DNA of 64,000 nucleotides from positions 286,882-350,881 of the forward strand of contig JAVCCK010000038.1 of assembly GCA_030765525.1 (NCBI GenBank). The letters are read 5' to 3'. The notes beneath the pieces are model-generated. The model worked only from the letters and a program-made list of their open reading frames with translations, had not been told where the DNA came from and made no database searches. The DNA comes from Candidatus Lernaella stagnicola (lineage in GTDB: Bacteria > Lernaellota > Lernaellaia > Lernaellales > Lernaellaceae). Shown piece by piece: positions 8,845-17,717 of this stretch. The position numbers and the translations under genes are program-made. Within the stretch, counting starts at the first letter, position 1. Each line of letters opens with the position of its first letter.

Positions 8845-9638
8845 CGCGGGCGTTGCAGCACGACGAAAACGTTATCGTCGGCGAAGGTGAGCGGCGCGGC
8901 GGCGTCGATTGGTGTAAGCGTTTCGTCGCGACGGCGTAGTTCGGCAAGCCGCAAGGGGCTACGTTCGATGGCTGCGTAAAACTGCGGTTGGTCCCATATC
9001 CGCAGCGTATGGCGGACGACGATTTCGGTACTCTCACCGCCCCGTCGCACGCGTAGCGAAGCTTCAAACATGCCCCAGCCGCGCTCTTGGTCGACCTCGC
9101 GCAAGATGAAATCCGCCGTGACCTGCGTGCGCCCGCGCGTGAAGGTCCAGGGTTTGCGGCGACCGATGAGTTCGGGCTCGACCGGTCCGAAACATATTTC
9201 GACGATATACACGCCGCCGGGCCGCAAGTTGCGCGCCACGGCGTCCAGGTGGCGGTCCGTGTCGCCGGGATCAGTCAAATAGCCGATCCCGTTGATTGGC
9301 GCGAGCACGAGGTCGACCGGCTTGGCCAAGCGAAACGCGCGCATGTCGCCCCGTATGAGCAGTGCGTCGCGCTCGGTTTCATCCAGCCGGCGTTGGGCGT
9401 AGTCGAGCAGTCGCGGGTTGTGATCGAGACCGACGGCATCCACGCCCAGATCGACCAGGTCGCGCAGTACCCGCCCGCTGCCGCACCCCACTTCCAGCGC
9501 ACGGCGCACCGGCCGGCGAAGCAAGTGTTCCGCCGCGCCGACCAACGCCCGCGTTTCGGGCAGGGAGTTCCAGCCGTAGGCGATATCGTAGGCCTCGGGG
9601 TCGTGGTAGAGAGGATCGGTCGTGACCTGATCTGTCAT
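8826..9638 (-). CDS. Class I SAM-dependent methyltransferase
   Basis: Residues 47-56 read ALEVGCGSGR, the glycine-rich SAM-binding motif I. VDAVGLDHNPRLLDYA (motif II acidic residue) and DLVLAPINGIGYL (motif IV region) follow. YHDPEAYDIAY at the N-terminus is common in small-molecule methyltransferases of the Methyltransf_25 type. The 270-residue chain ends in a beta-rich C-terminal part (VRHTLRIWDQPQFYAAIE), typical of that group. The 3' end overlaps the TldD-like gene tail-to-tail by 19 nt. The substrate cannot be told from the sequence. Confidence 0.75.
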   Translation of the reverse strand: MTDQVTTDPLYHDPEAYDIAYGWNSLPETRALVGAAEHLLRRPVRRALEVGCGSGRVLRDLVDLGVDAVGLDHNPRLLDYAQRRLDETERDALLIRGDMRAFRLAKPVDLVLAPINGIGYLTDPGDTDRHLDAVARNLRPGGVYIVEICFGPVEPELIGRRKPWTFTRGRTQVTADFILREVDQERGWGMFEASLRVRRGGESTEIVVRHTLRIWDQPQFYAAIERSPLRLAELRRRDETLTPIDAAAPLTFADDNVFVVLQRPRYFFTP

Positions 9639-9696
9639 CGGCGTACCTTACGGTGCGGGCATGAGGCAATTAATAGCGAAACTACGGTCCTGGACG

Positions 9697-9725
9697 TTGC
9701 CCGGCGATACGCAGCTTGATATGAT
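9697..9725 (+). promoter_or_regulatory. Putative recA promoter
   Basis: TTGCCC (9697-9702), a 17-bp spacer and TATGAT (9720-9725) lie 38 bp upstream of the recA start. The same hexamer pair with the same spacer occurs at 29339-29367. No clear LexA operator was seen. Confidence 0.5.
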
Positions 9726-9763
9726 CCGTCATTCCCCGCAAGGTAGGGCCAAAGGAGTGTTTG

Positions 9764-10837
9764 ATGACCGACAAAAAAGTAGACGATAGCGAACTCACAA
9801 AGAAAGCGGAAAAGCGTCGGAAGATGATCCAGCAAGCCATCAGCCAGATCGAGAAACAGTTCGGCAAGGGCGCGATCATGCGCTTGGGCGACGGCGGGCC
9901 GCTCGTCAACGTCGAATCCGTGTCGACGGGCTCGCTGGGGCTGGACATCGCGCTGGGTGTCGGCGGTCTGCCGCGCGGGCGCGTGTGCGAGATTTACGGT
10001 CCGGAGTCGTCAGGCAAAACGACGCTGGCGTTGCATGTTGTGGCGCAAGTGCAAAAGCTCGGCGGCGTCGCGGCCTTTATCGACGCCGAGCACGCGCTGG
10101 ACCCGCTTTACGCGCGCAAGCTCGGAGTGGACGTCGAGGATTTGCTTTTGTCGCAGCCCGACACGGGTGAGCAGGCGCTGGAGATCACCGAGGTGTTGGT
10201 GCGTTCCAGTGCGGTGGATGTGATCGTGATCGACTCCGTGGCGGCACTGACGCCGCGGGCCGAAATCGAAGGCGAAATGGGCGACACGCACGTCGGCTTG
10301 CAGGCGCGTTTAATGAGCCAGGCCTTGCGCAAGTTGACGGCGATCTTGAGCAAAAGCTCGACGCTGTTGATTTTCATCAACCAGATCCGCATTAAGATCG
10401 GCGTGATGTTCGGCAATCCGGAAACGACGCCGGGCGGCAACGCGTTGAAGTTCTACAGTTCGGTGCGCTTGGATATCCGCCGCATCAGTTCGATCAAGGT
10501 CGGGCAAGACGTCCTGGGCAATCGCGCGCGGGTAAAAGTCGTGAAAAACAAGGTCGCGCCGCCGTTCCGCCAAGCCGAATTCGACATCGTGTTCGGCAAA
10601 GGCATCAGTTATTCCGGCGAATTGGTCGACCTGGGCACAAACGCCGACGTGCTGGAAAAGTCCGGGGCGTGGTATAGTTACGGCGAGACGCGCATCGGTC
10701 ACGGCAGGGAAAATGCCAAGGCGTTTTTCGAGGCCAATCCCGATGTCGCCGCTGAAGTGCACGAGAAAATCATGGCCACGGCCGGGGGCCTGGAGGTCCT
10801 GGGCCGCGAGGAACCAGCCGAAGACGCGGAGGAGTAA
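9764..10837 (+). CDS. recA: Recombinase RecA
   Basis: ATG 9764 has AGGAG (9753-9757) at good spacing; the TTG three bases earlier is ignored. The 357-residue protein has every RecA hallmark: [12 protein letters not shown] at the N-terminus, Walker [10 protein letters not shown] at residues 79-87, Walker [11 protein letters not shown], and the L2-loop region [22 protein letters not shown]. It binds single-stranded DNA, drives strand exchange and stimulates LexA self-cleavage. The C-terminus is acidic (EEPAEDAEE), as usual. It is followed by pilT after 6 nt, so both are probably in one transcript, an uncommon pairing. Confidence 0.97.
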   Translation: MTDKKVDDSELTKKAEKRRKMIQQAISQIEKQFGKGAIMRLGDGGPLVNVESVSTGSLGLDIALGVGGLPRGRVCEIYGPESSGKTTLALHVVAQVQKLGGVAAFIDAEHALDPLYARKLGVDVEDLLLSQPDTGEQALEITEVLVRSSAVDVIVIDSVAALTPRAEIEGEMGDTHVGLQARLMSQALRKLTAILSKSSTLLIFINQIRIKIGVMFGNPETTPGGNALKFYSSVRLDIRRISSIKVGQDVLGNRARVKVVKNKVAPPFRQAEFDIVFGKGISYSGELVDLGTNADVLEKSGAWYSYGETRIGHGRENAKAFFEANPDVAAEVHEKIMATAGGLEVLGREEPAEDAEE

Positions 10838-10843
10838 GCTCTC

Positions 10844-12055
10844 ATGGCCGTCGCCGGACACTTGGATATCAACCGCCTGCTTTCCGCCGCGGTAACCAAC
10901 AACGCCTCGGATATCCACCTCAAGCCCGGCCACGTGCCCGTGTTTCGTATCAACGGCAAGCTGCACGACCTGAACAAGCACCCGCGGCTGTCCGCCGACG
11001 AAGTGGCCCGCGTGGCCGAAATGATGCTCGATGAACGCCAAGTCGCGGTGTTTAAAGATCGTAACGAAATCGACTTGGCCTACAGTGTGCCGAATATCGG
11101 CCGGTTTCGCGTCAACGTGTTTCGGCAACGCGGCTCGATCGCCATCGCGATGCGCACGATTCCCTACCACATTCGCGATTTCAAAGACCTCAACCTGCCG
11201 ACGGTTATCGACAAGATTTGCGAGGAACGACGCGGCTTGGTGCTCGTGACCGGCGCCACCGGCTCGGGAAAATCGACCTCGCTGGCCGCGATGATCGACC
11301 ACATCAACGCCAGCCGCACCGAGCACATCATCACGGTGGAAGATCCGATCGAGTTTCTAATTCGCGATAAGAAGAGCATCGTCAGTCAACGCGAAGTCGG
11401 CTTCGATACCAACAGCTTCCTCAACGCTTTGCGCTCTGCCCTGCGGCAAGACCCCGACGTCATCCTCGTGGGCGAAATGCGCGATTACGAGACCATCGCC
11501 ACGGCACTGCTGGCCGCCGAAACGGGCCACTTGGTTTTCTCGACGCTGCACACAACCGACGTGATGGAAACCATCGCCCGCGTCCTGGCGGTCTTCCCGG
11601 CCGAGCAGCAAAACCAGGTTCGGTTTCAGCTTTCCACAACACTCAAAGCCATCATGTGCCAACGCCTGATCCCGCGCGCCGACGACAGCGGCCGCGTGCC
11701 CGCCGTGGAAGTGCTCGTAGCCAACGCGCGCGTCCGGGAGTGCATCAAGGAGCCGAAAAAGACCGGCGACATTCCGGACGTCATGATGCAAAGCTACACG
11801 ACCTACGGCATGCAGTCGTTCGATATGAGCCTGTTGCAGTTGGTTACGACCAAACTCATTTCCGTGCAAGCGGCGCTGGAAAACGCCTCGAACCCCGGCG
11901 ATTTGCGGTTGCGCCTGCAGGGCGTTTCCGGTTCCGACGAAGCCTCCTACGACGAATACCGCGAAGGCGAAGAAAAAAAGAAAAAGAAGAAAGGCGGCGA
12001 CGACGATGAAGGCGGCGGGGGCTTGAACGATTTGATCGAGCGCTTCTCGGAGTAA
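10844..12055 (+). CDS. pilT: Type IV pilus retraction ATPase PilT
   Basis: The protein is a GspE/PilT-family secretion ATPase. Its N-terminal domain starts with INRLLSAAVTNNASDIHLKPG. Walker A GATGSGKSTS lies near residue 136, the Asp box (TVEDPIEFL) follows, and Walker B is DPDVILVGEMRD. The His box is TGHLVFSTLHTTD, and AIMCQRLIPRAD leads into the C-terminal domain. PilT hexamers depolymerise the pilus for twitching motility. The C-terminus carries an unusual extension: a Lys run, then Gly/Asp-rich sequence before LNDLIERFSE. This makes the chain 403 residues against about 350 for typical PilT. No other pilus gene is in the window. Confidence 0.92.
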   Translation: MAVAGHLDINRLLSAAVTNNASDIHLKPGHVPVFRINGKLHDLNKHPRLSADEVARVAEMMLDERQVAVFKDRNEIDLAYSVPNIGRFRVNVFRQRGSIAIAMRTIPYHIRDFKDLNLPTVIDKICEERRGLVLVTGATGSGKSTSLAAMIDHINASRTEHIITVEDPIEFLIRDKKSIVSQREVGFDTNSFLNALRSALRQDPDVILVGEMRDYETIATALLAAETGHLVFSTLHTTDVMETIARVLAVFPAEQQNQVRFQLSTTLKAIMCQRLIPRADDSGRVPAVEVLVANARVRECIKEPKKTGDIPDVMMQSYTTYGMQSFDMSLLQLVTTKLISVQAALENASNPGDLRLRLQGVSGSDEASYDEYREGEEKKKKKKGGDDDEGGGGLNDLIERFSE

Positions 12056-12061
12056 CCAGAC

Positions 12062-12967
12062 TTGCAATATCTCCACCCCATTTTGCTATCGATGCGCCCG
12101 CGCCAGTGGGTCAAGAATTTTATGGTGTTTCCAGCGCTCGTGTTTTCCGGCAACGTGTTCGACCGCACGAGCTTGCTGGTCACCTGCGGCGGATTCGTAG
12201 CGTTCTGCCTGGTATCCGGCGCGGTCTATCTGATCAACGACCTGGCCGATGTCGAGCGCGACCGCAAGCATCCGGTCAAGTGCAAGCGGCCGATCCCATC
12301 CGGGACGCTGCCGGCGGATGTGGCGCAGCGAGCCGTGTTTTGGATCTTAGGACTCGCCTTCGGCCTCGCACTCGGTCTAAACGTGATTTCCACCAAGGTC
12401 GGCTTTGATTTCGCGCTGGTCTGTCTTCTCTATCTGGCCCTGCAGATCGCCTATTCCAAGCGCCTGAAACACGTGGTGATCCTCGACGTCATGTGCATCG
12501 CCATCGGCTTTGACCTGCGCGTCATCTCCGGCGCGACGCTGATCAACGCGCCAACCAGCTTCTGGGTCGTCGTGTGTACGACTTTACTGGCCCTTTTCCT
12601 GGGCTTCGGCAAACGCCGGCACGAACTCACCCTGCTGGCCGAAGATGCCACCAGTCACCGCCGCATCCTGCAGGAATACAACATCACATTCCTCGACCAG
12701 ATGATCGCCGTGGTGACCGCCTCGACCGTGCTCGCGTACAGCTTGTACACCACGAACCAGGAAACCATCACGCAATTCGGCGAGAACGCCCGCTATCTGC
12801 CGCTGACGATTCCCTTCGTCCTCTACGGCATCTTTCGCTACCTCTACTTAGTGCACCAAAAGGACAGCGGCGGCAGCCCCACGAAAACCTTGTTGACCGA
12901 CCCGCCAATCCTCATCAACATCGCGCTGTGGTTTGCCACAGTCGTCGTCGTGCTTTACTACGTCTAA
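12062..12967 (+). CDS. UbiA-family prenyltransferase, DPPR synthase-like
   Basis: The TTG at 12062 is six bases after pilT and has GGAG (12049-12052) upstream. ATG 12092 is an alternative that would remove ten residues. The chain has LRPRQW-type opening residues (SMRPRQWVKNF). The first Asp-rich motif is NDLADVERDRKHP (59-71), and KRPIPSG and a second polar loop (LGFGKRRHEL) follow, with about eight to nine membrane helices. This matches decaprenyl-phosphate phosphoribosyltransferase-like UbiA proteins, which join PRPP to polyprenyl phosphate on the way to lipid-linked arabinose. The later steps (DprE1/E2) are not seen here, so the product is inferred. The gene is probably in the recA-pilT transcript. 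Confidence 0.75.
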   Translation: MQYLHPILLSMRPRQWVKNFMVFPALVFSGNVFDRTSLLVTCGGFVAFCLVSGAVYLINDLADVERDRKHPVKCKRPIPSGTLPADVAQRAVFWILGLAFGLALGLNVISTKVGFDFALVCLLYLALQIAYSKRLKHVVILDVMCIAIGFDLRVISGATLINAPTSFWVVVCTTLLALFLGFGKRRHELTLLAEDATSHRRILQEYNITFLDQMIAVVTASTVLAYSLYTTNQETITQFGENARYLPLTIPFVLYGIFRYLYLVHQKDSGGSPTKTLLTDPPILINIALWFATVVVVLYYV

Positions 12968-12973
12968 CCGGGC

Positions 12974-13002
12974 TTCAAATTCCCGCCCGCGATTGTTACA
13001 CT
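12974..13002 (+). promoter_or_regulatory. Weak candidate mfd promoter
   Basis: TTCAAA (12974-12979), 17-bp spacer, TACACT (12997-13002). Each hexamer matches four of six consensus bases. It sits 28 bp upstream of mfd. Confidence 0.3.
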
Positions 13003-13030
13003 CCCCGCCCTTGCAGCTAGGGAGGCAGGC

Positions 13031-16000
13031 ATGAAAGAGCTGGCCGGGTCGCGACGATACCCGCCGCTCGACGCACTGATCGACGCCTTTCGGAGCGGCA
13101 CGCCGCGTTTGGCGGCAGCCGGTCTCGCCCGGGGAAGTTGTGCCCTCGTGCTGGCCGCTCTGCTACGGGAGTTCGACGGGCCCACCCTGGTTCTGGCCGC
13201 CGATTCGAAATTCGCCCACCAAGTACGCGAAGATCTCGCCTTTTTCCTGCGCGCCGACGACGGCTCCGAAACCAAGCGATTGATGGAGTATCCCGCCTAC
13301 GACGTGGCGCCCTTCGAGTCGATCAGCCCGCACGGCTCGATTCTCAGCCGCCGCGCCCGTTCGCTCGAAGCGCTGGCCGCCGGACGCCGGCCGATCATCG
13401 TGGCGCCGGTCGAAGCGGTGATGAATCGTATTATTGCGCGAGACGTGTTCTTGGGCGGACGCCAGCGCGTGAACGTGCCGGATTTGTATGAGCGCGACGT
13501 ACTTGTCGGCGATCTGCTGGCGATGGGCTATCGCATCGTGCCGCTGGTGGAGGAAGTCGGCGAGGTCGCGGTGCGCGGCGACATCATCGATATTTTCGCG
13601 CCCGCCTACGAAATGCCGATTCGCATCGAGATGTTCGGCGACGAAGTGGAATCGGTCCGCCTCTTTGACCCCACGACCCAAAAAAGCCGGGCGCATCTGA
13701 AAAACGTCGTGCTGCACGCCTGCAGCGATGTCCACCTGGGCGAGGAAACCGCCGACCGTTTCGCGCTGCGCGTCAAGGCCTTGGCCGACGCGCAGGATAT
13801 CCCGAAGCCGCGCCGCGACCGGTTGGTTGACGAAGTGACCCACCGAATCGCCTTTCCCGGTATCGAGTTTTTCACGCCCCTTTTGCACGAGCGTTTGGAT
13901 TCACTTTTCACACATTTCGGCGGGCGTGGATTGGTCGTCACCGTCGAACCCGCGGCGGTGGAAGCCCGTATCGATAAATTTTACGACCGCGTCGTGGCGC
14001 GCCACACACGGGCGCGCGAAGCGGGCAAGTTGTCGGTTGAAATCCAGGACCTGTACCTCGACCGCGATGAACTCAACGCGTCGATTGCGGGCCTGCACCG
14101 CTTGGCAGTGGGTCGCGACGCCTATGTGGAAGGTGGCGAGACGGTTCATTTCGATGTGCGCACCTTTGAGAGCCTGCGCGAGACGATTCTCGCCCGGGCC
14201 AACGAGCCGCAAATGCTCGCGCCGCTGGTCGACATCATCGGAGTCGGCCGAGCCGGTGAGGCGCGGGTGGTTCTGGTAAGCCGCACGATCGGCGGCGCCG
14301 ACCGCCTGGAACGCTTGCTGGCCGAATACCCCCCGCCGGTGGCGATGCGCCCGGAGCAATCCTTTGCCGCGGCGCTTTCCGGCGGCCAGGGGCTGGTGAA
14401 AGTGCCGGTACTGGTCGGCGATCTTTCGGCGGGCTTCGCCATTGCCGGCCTGGAATTGACGGTGCTGACCGAGGAGGACATTTTCGGCGAGCGGCGGCGG
14501 GCCGAGACCTACGCCAAGCGCCGCGTGGAGATGCTCAGTTCCTTCGCCGATCTTCGTGACGGCGACTTTGTCGTGCACACCCTGCACGGCGTGGGCATTT
14601 ATCGCGGGCTCCAGCCGCTGGAATTCGCCGGTTTGCCGGGCGAGTTTCTGCACGTGGAATACGCCGGCGGCGACAGGTTGTACCTGCCGGTGGATCGTTT
14701 GAGTTCCGTGCAGCGCTACGTGGGCACCGGGACCGTGCCGAAGATCGACCGCCTCGGCGGCACGCAATGGCTTCAAACGAAACGGAAAGCGCGACATGCG
14801 GCGCGGCTGCTGGCCAAGGATTTGTTGGCGTTGTATGCCGAGCGTGTTTCGCGGCGCGGCTTCTCGTTTCCGCCGCCCGATGAGATGTACCGCGAATTCG
14901 AAGCGACCTTTCCCTACGACGAAACGCCCGATCAGGCCCGCGCCATCACCGACGTGCTGGCCGATATGCTCGACGAACGACCCGCGGACCGCCTGGTTTG
15001 CGGTGACGTGGGTTTCGGCAAGACCGAAATCGCCATGCGCGCCGCGTTTTTGGCCGTGCTGGCAGGCAAACAGGTCGCTGTGCTTGTGCCCACCACAACA
15101 CTCGCCTTCCAACACTTCATGAATTTCCGCGCCAGGATGGCGCCGTTCGGCGTGAAGGTCGCAATGCTCAGCCGTTTTGTCGACGCGGCGAAACAGCGGG
15201 TAGCCATCGAGGCGCTCCAGGCAGGCGGCGTCGACGTGGTCGTCGGTACGCACATGCTGCTGGGCAAGCGCGTGCAGTACAAAGACCTGGGGCTGCTGGT
15301 GGTGGACGAGGAGCAGCATTTCGGCGTCGCCCAAAAGGAGAAAATCAAAAAAGTGGCCAAAACCGTGGACGTATTCACGCTCACGGCCACGCCCATCCCC
15401 CGCACATTGCACATGAGCTTGACGGGGATCCGCGACCTCTCGGTCATCAACACCGCGCCCGAGGATCGCCTGTCGATTCGCACCTTCGTCACCCGTTGGG
15501 ACGACGACACCGTGCGCGAAGCCTTGGAACGCGAGCTCGCCCGCGGCGGGCAGGCGTTTTTCATCCACAATCGCGTCAAGAGCCTGGACTCGGTGGCCGC
15601 GCGGGTGAAGCAGTTGGTGCCGCGCGCACGGATCGGCGTTGGCCACGGTCAGATGGACGAAAAGCGGCTCGAAAAACTGATGATCGACTTCTCCGAGGGA
15701 AATTTCGACATCCTGGTGTGCACGACGATCGTGGAAAGCGGCCTGGATTTCCCGCAGGCCAACACGATTGTAATCGACCGCGCCGACGCACTGGGCCTCT
15801 CGCAGCTTTATCAACTGCGCGGCCGTGTCGGGCGATCCAAGCGCCGCGCCTATTGTTATCTGTTGGTACCGCCGACCGGCGCGATGACGCCTGAAGCGCA
15901 CAAGCGACTGGCGGTGTTGCGCACCTTTACCGAGCTGGGCAGCGGATACAAAATCGCCGCGCGCGACCTGGAAATTCGCGGCGCCGGTGATTTGCTGGGC

Positions 16001-16549
16001 GCCGAGCAATCGGGGCACATCAGCGCGGTCGGCTTCGATATGTACACGAAGCTGCTGGAAGAGGAGACGGCGCGCCTGCGCGGCGAGTTGGTCGAGGAAC
16101 GCATCGAATGCGAGGTGTCGATCAAGGTGCCGTCGTATCTCCCCGAGGATTATGTTTCCGACGTGCACTTGCGGCTGGCGATGTACAAGCGCATCGCCGA
16201 CGCCGCCGACAACGCCGAAATCGAACAACTGCGCGAGGAATTGGTCGATCGTTTTGGTCGCTTGCCCCGCGCGGTGGAAAACTTGCTGGAGATTGTTTCG
16301 CTGCGACGCTGGGCGGAAAAATTGCGGATCCGGAAGATCGAGGCCAGCGGCGATCACCTCGCGTTCGAGTTCGACGACACCACGCCGGTGACGCCGGCCA
16401 AACTCGTGCAATTGGTCTCGGCCAATGCGCAATCATTATCGATGACTCCGGAAGGCAAGTTGTATCAAAAAACCTCAGGTTTATCGGAGGATACCGTCTT
16501 TGAGCATCTTCGCCGGGGCTTGCAACGCCTAAGTGACTATGCTAGTTAG
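13031..16549 (+). CDS. mfd: Transcription-repair coupling factor Mfd
   Basis: The 1172-residue protein follows the full Mfd plan. A UvrB-like N-terminal module covers roughly residues 1-330 (VMNRIIARDVFLGG, RGDIIDIFAPAYE). The RNA polymerase interaction domain lies near 500-560 (GDFVVHTLHGVGIYRG, DRLYLPVDRLSSVQRY). Two RecA-like translocase domains follow, with Walker A GDVGFGKTEIAMR near 659 and the DEEQ box VVDEEQHFG near 758. SATs motif LTATPIPRTLHMS, motif VI QLRGRVGRSKRRAYCY and a C-terminal TRCF domain complete it. Mfd removes stalled RNA polymerase and recruits UvrA. GGAGG lies just upstream of ATG 13031. The PpiC/SurA cluster follows directly, a linkage seen in delta-type proteobacteria. 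Confidence 0.96.
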   Translation: MKELAGSRRYPPLDALIDAFRSGTPRLAAAGLARGSCALVLAALLREFDGPTLVLAADSKFAHQVREDLAFFLRADDGSETKRLMEYPAYDVAPFESISPHGSILSRRARSLEALAAGRRPIIVAPVEAVMNRIIARDVFLGGRQRVNVPDLYERDVLVGDLLAMGYRIVPLVEEVGEVAVRGDIIDIFAPAYEMPIRIEMFGDEVESVRLFDPTTQKSRAHLKNVVLHACSDVHLGEETADRFALRVKALADAQDIPKPRRDRLVDEVTHRIAFPGIEFFTPLLHERLDSLFTHFGGRGLVVTVEPAAVEARIDKFYDRVVARHTRAREAGKLSVEIQDLYLDRDELNASIAGLHRLAVGRDAYVEGGETVHFDVRTFESLRETILARANEPQMLAPLVDIIGVGRAGEARVVLVSRTIGGADRLERLLAEYPPPVAMRPEQSFAAALSGGQGLVKVPVLVGDLSAGFAIAGLELTVLTEEDIFGERRRAETYAKRRVEMLSSFADLRDGDFVVHTLHGVGIYRGLQPLEFAGLPGEFLHVEYAGGDRLYLPVDRLSSVQRYVGTGTVPKIDRLGGTQWLQTKRKARHAARLLAKDLLALYAERVSRRGFSFPPPDEMYREFEATFPYDETPDQARAITDVLADMLDERPADRLVCGDVGFGKTEIAMRAAFLAVLAGKQVAVLVPTTTLAFQHFMNFRARMAPFGVKVAMLSRFVDAAKQRVAIEALQAGGVDVVVGTHMLLGKRVQYKDLGLLVVDEEQHFGVAQKEKIKKVAKTVDVFTLTATPIPRTLHMSLTGIRDLSVINTAPEDRLSIRTFVTRWDDDTVREALERELARGGQAFFIHNRVKSLDSVAARVKQLVPRARIGVGHGQMDEKRLEKLMIDFSEGNFDILVCTTIVESGLDFPQANTIVIDRADALGLSQLYQLRGRVGRSKRRAYCYLLVPPTGAMTPEAHKRLAVLRTFTELGSGYKIAARDLEIRGAGDLLGAEQSGHISAVGFDMYTKLLEEETARLRGELVEERIECEVSIKVPSYLPEDYVSDVHLRLAMYKRIADAADNAEIEQLREELVDRFGRLPRAVENLLEIVSLRRWAEKLRIRKIEASGDHLAFEFDDTTPVTPAKLVQLVSANAQSLSMTPEGKLYQKTSGLSEDTVFEHLRRGLQRLSDYAS

Positions 16550-16574
16550 GAGCGCTCGGAACGAGCAATATAAT
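16546..16574 (+). promoter_or_regulatory. Promoter candidate for the chaperone cluster
   Basis: A perfect TATAAT (16569-16574) lies just after the mfd stop. A weak -35 (TTAGGA, 16546-16551) sits 17 bp upstream. The next gene starts at 16629, so the PpiC genes can be transcribed independently of mfd. Confidence 0.45.
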
Positions 16575-16628
16575 GATGGAATTCAACCTAACTCATGTGG
16601 GTTTAGATTCGCCAGAAAGGGGTTCAAT

Positions 16629-17636
16629 ATGCTGAAACGTTCCCAATGGATTATTAGCCTACTGATTGCGGTGGCGTTCGCCTTGCCGCTCGTGGCTTGC
16701 GAGCAGGGCCAATCGACCGCCGGGCCCGCCAACGTTCAGAAATCGGGCAAGACCATTGCCACCGTCGGCGATGCGACGATTACCACGACCGATTTCGAAA
16801 ACATCCTGAAGCGCATCCCGCCCTTCAATCGCCGGCGCTACGCCGACAAAAAGGGCAAAATGGAATTGCTCGACAAGCTGGTCGAGGAAGAATTGTTCTA
16901 TCAGGAAGCCGTCCGGCGCGGTAAGCACAAGGACGCCGAATTCGTCGAGCGCATCGAGCAGATTCGCCGCGGCATTTTGGCCAGCATGGTCAAGAAAGAC
17001 CTCTACGACGAAGACATCGAAGTCACCGAATCCGACATGAAACAGTACTTCGAAAGCAATCCCGACAAATTCAAGACGCCGGAAACGGTCAAGGTGCGCC
17101 TCATTCTGCTGCGCGTGAAACGCAACGCGACCGCCGAAGAGGAAGCGGCAGCCAAAAAGAAGGCCGACGCGGCACTCACCAAATTGAAAGCCGGATCCTC
17201 CTGGGAGAAGGTCGTCGAGCAATACTCCGAAGATCGCGCTTCGAAAAAGAAGGGCGGCCTGCTGCCGAAAGTCCGTAAGGGCCTGCGCGGCAAAGAATTC
17301 GACGACGTCGCCTTCACCATCACCAAAAAGGGTGAGATCAGTGGTGTGTTCCGCGACAAGCGCGGCTTCAACATCATCAAGTTCGAAGAAAAAACCGACG
17401 CCACGCTCAAAGACTTCGAAGAAGTCAAAAGCACCATCGAGCGCCGCCTGAAACAGGAAAAACTGAAGACCAAAATGGAAACGACCATGGATCAGCTTCG
17501 CTCGAAAGCGGCCGTCAAAATTGACGAGGACATGCTCGACGGCGTGCAGGTCGATGCCGGACCCGATACTGGCGCCGGCCCCGCCGGAATGCCCGGCCTG
17601 CCCGCCATGGGCGGCAAAAAAGCCAAAAAGGAATAA
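16629..17636 (+). CDS. PpiC-type peptidyl-prolyl isomerase lipoprotein
   Basis: ATG 16629 has AAAGGGG upstream and opens a lipoprotein signal ending in LPLVAC, with Cys about 25 residues in. Residues about 45-170 form a SurA_N-like helical chaperone domain (TIATVGDATITTTDFENIL, LLDKLVEEELFYQEAV). A parvulin domain follows (VKVRLILLRVKRNA, YSEDRASKKKGGLLP, FRDKRGFNIIKFEEK). A helical tail ends in a Gly/Pro/Met-rich stretch and Lys residues. PrsA/PpiC proteins fold secreted or outer-membrane proteins in the periplasm. It is the first of three consecutive related genes and is separated from the second by a terminator-like hairpin. Confidence 0.85.
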   Translation: MLKRSQWIISLLIAVAFALPLVACEQGQSTAGPANVQKSGKTIATVGDATITTTDFENILKRIPPFNRRRYADKKGKMELLDKLVEEELFYQEAVRRGKHKDAEFVERIEQIRRGILASMVKKDLYDEDIEVTESDMKQYFESNPDKFKTPETVKVRLILLRVKRNATAEEEAAAKKKADAALTKLKAGSSWEKVVEQYSEDRASKKKGGLLPKVRKGLRGKEFDDVAFTITKKGEISGVFRDKRGFNIIKFEEKTDATLKDFEEVKSTIERRLKQEKLKTKMETTMDQLRSKAAVKIDEDMLDGVQVDAGPDTGAGPAGMPGLPAMGGKKAKKE

Positions 17637-17673
17637 GATCTCATAATTCCTTATCGACGCGAGTTTTATCAGC

Positions 17674-17693
17674 GGGGTGGCCGACGCCACCCC
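17674..17693 (+). terminator. Strong hairpin between the first two parvulin genes
   Basis: GGGGTGGC (17674-17681), loop CGAC, GCCACCCC (17686-17693): a perfect 8-bp GC-rich stem followed by GTTTCCGTTT. It would end or attenuate transcription from the first parvulin gene and overlaps the region just before the second. Confidence 0.6.
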
Positions 17694-17717
17694 GTTTCCG
17701 TTTGGTGGGCCTGCGGT

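Noticed and set aside
13901-16432. Long minus-strand reading frame opposite mfd
   Set aside because: Codon bias of GC-rich mfd produces this antisense frame; the protein has no family features and the forward gene is certain.
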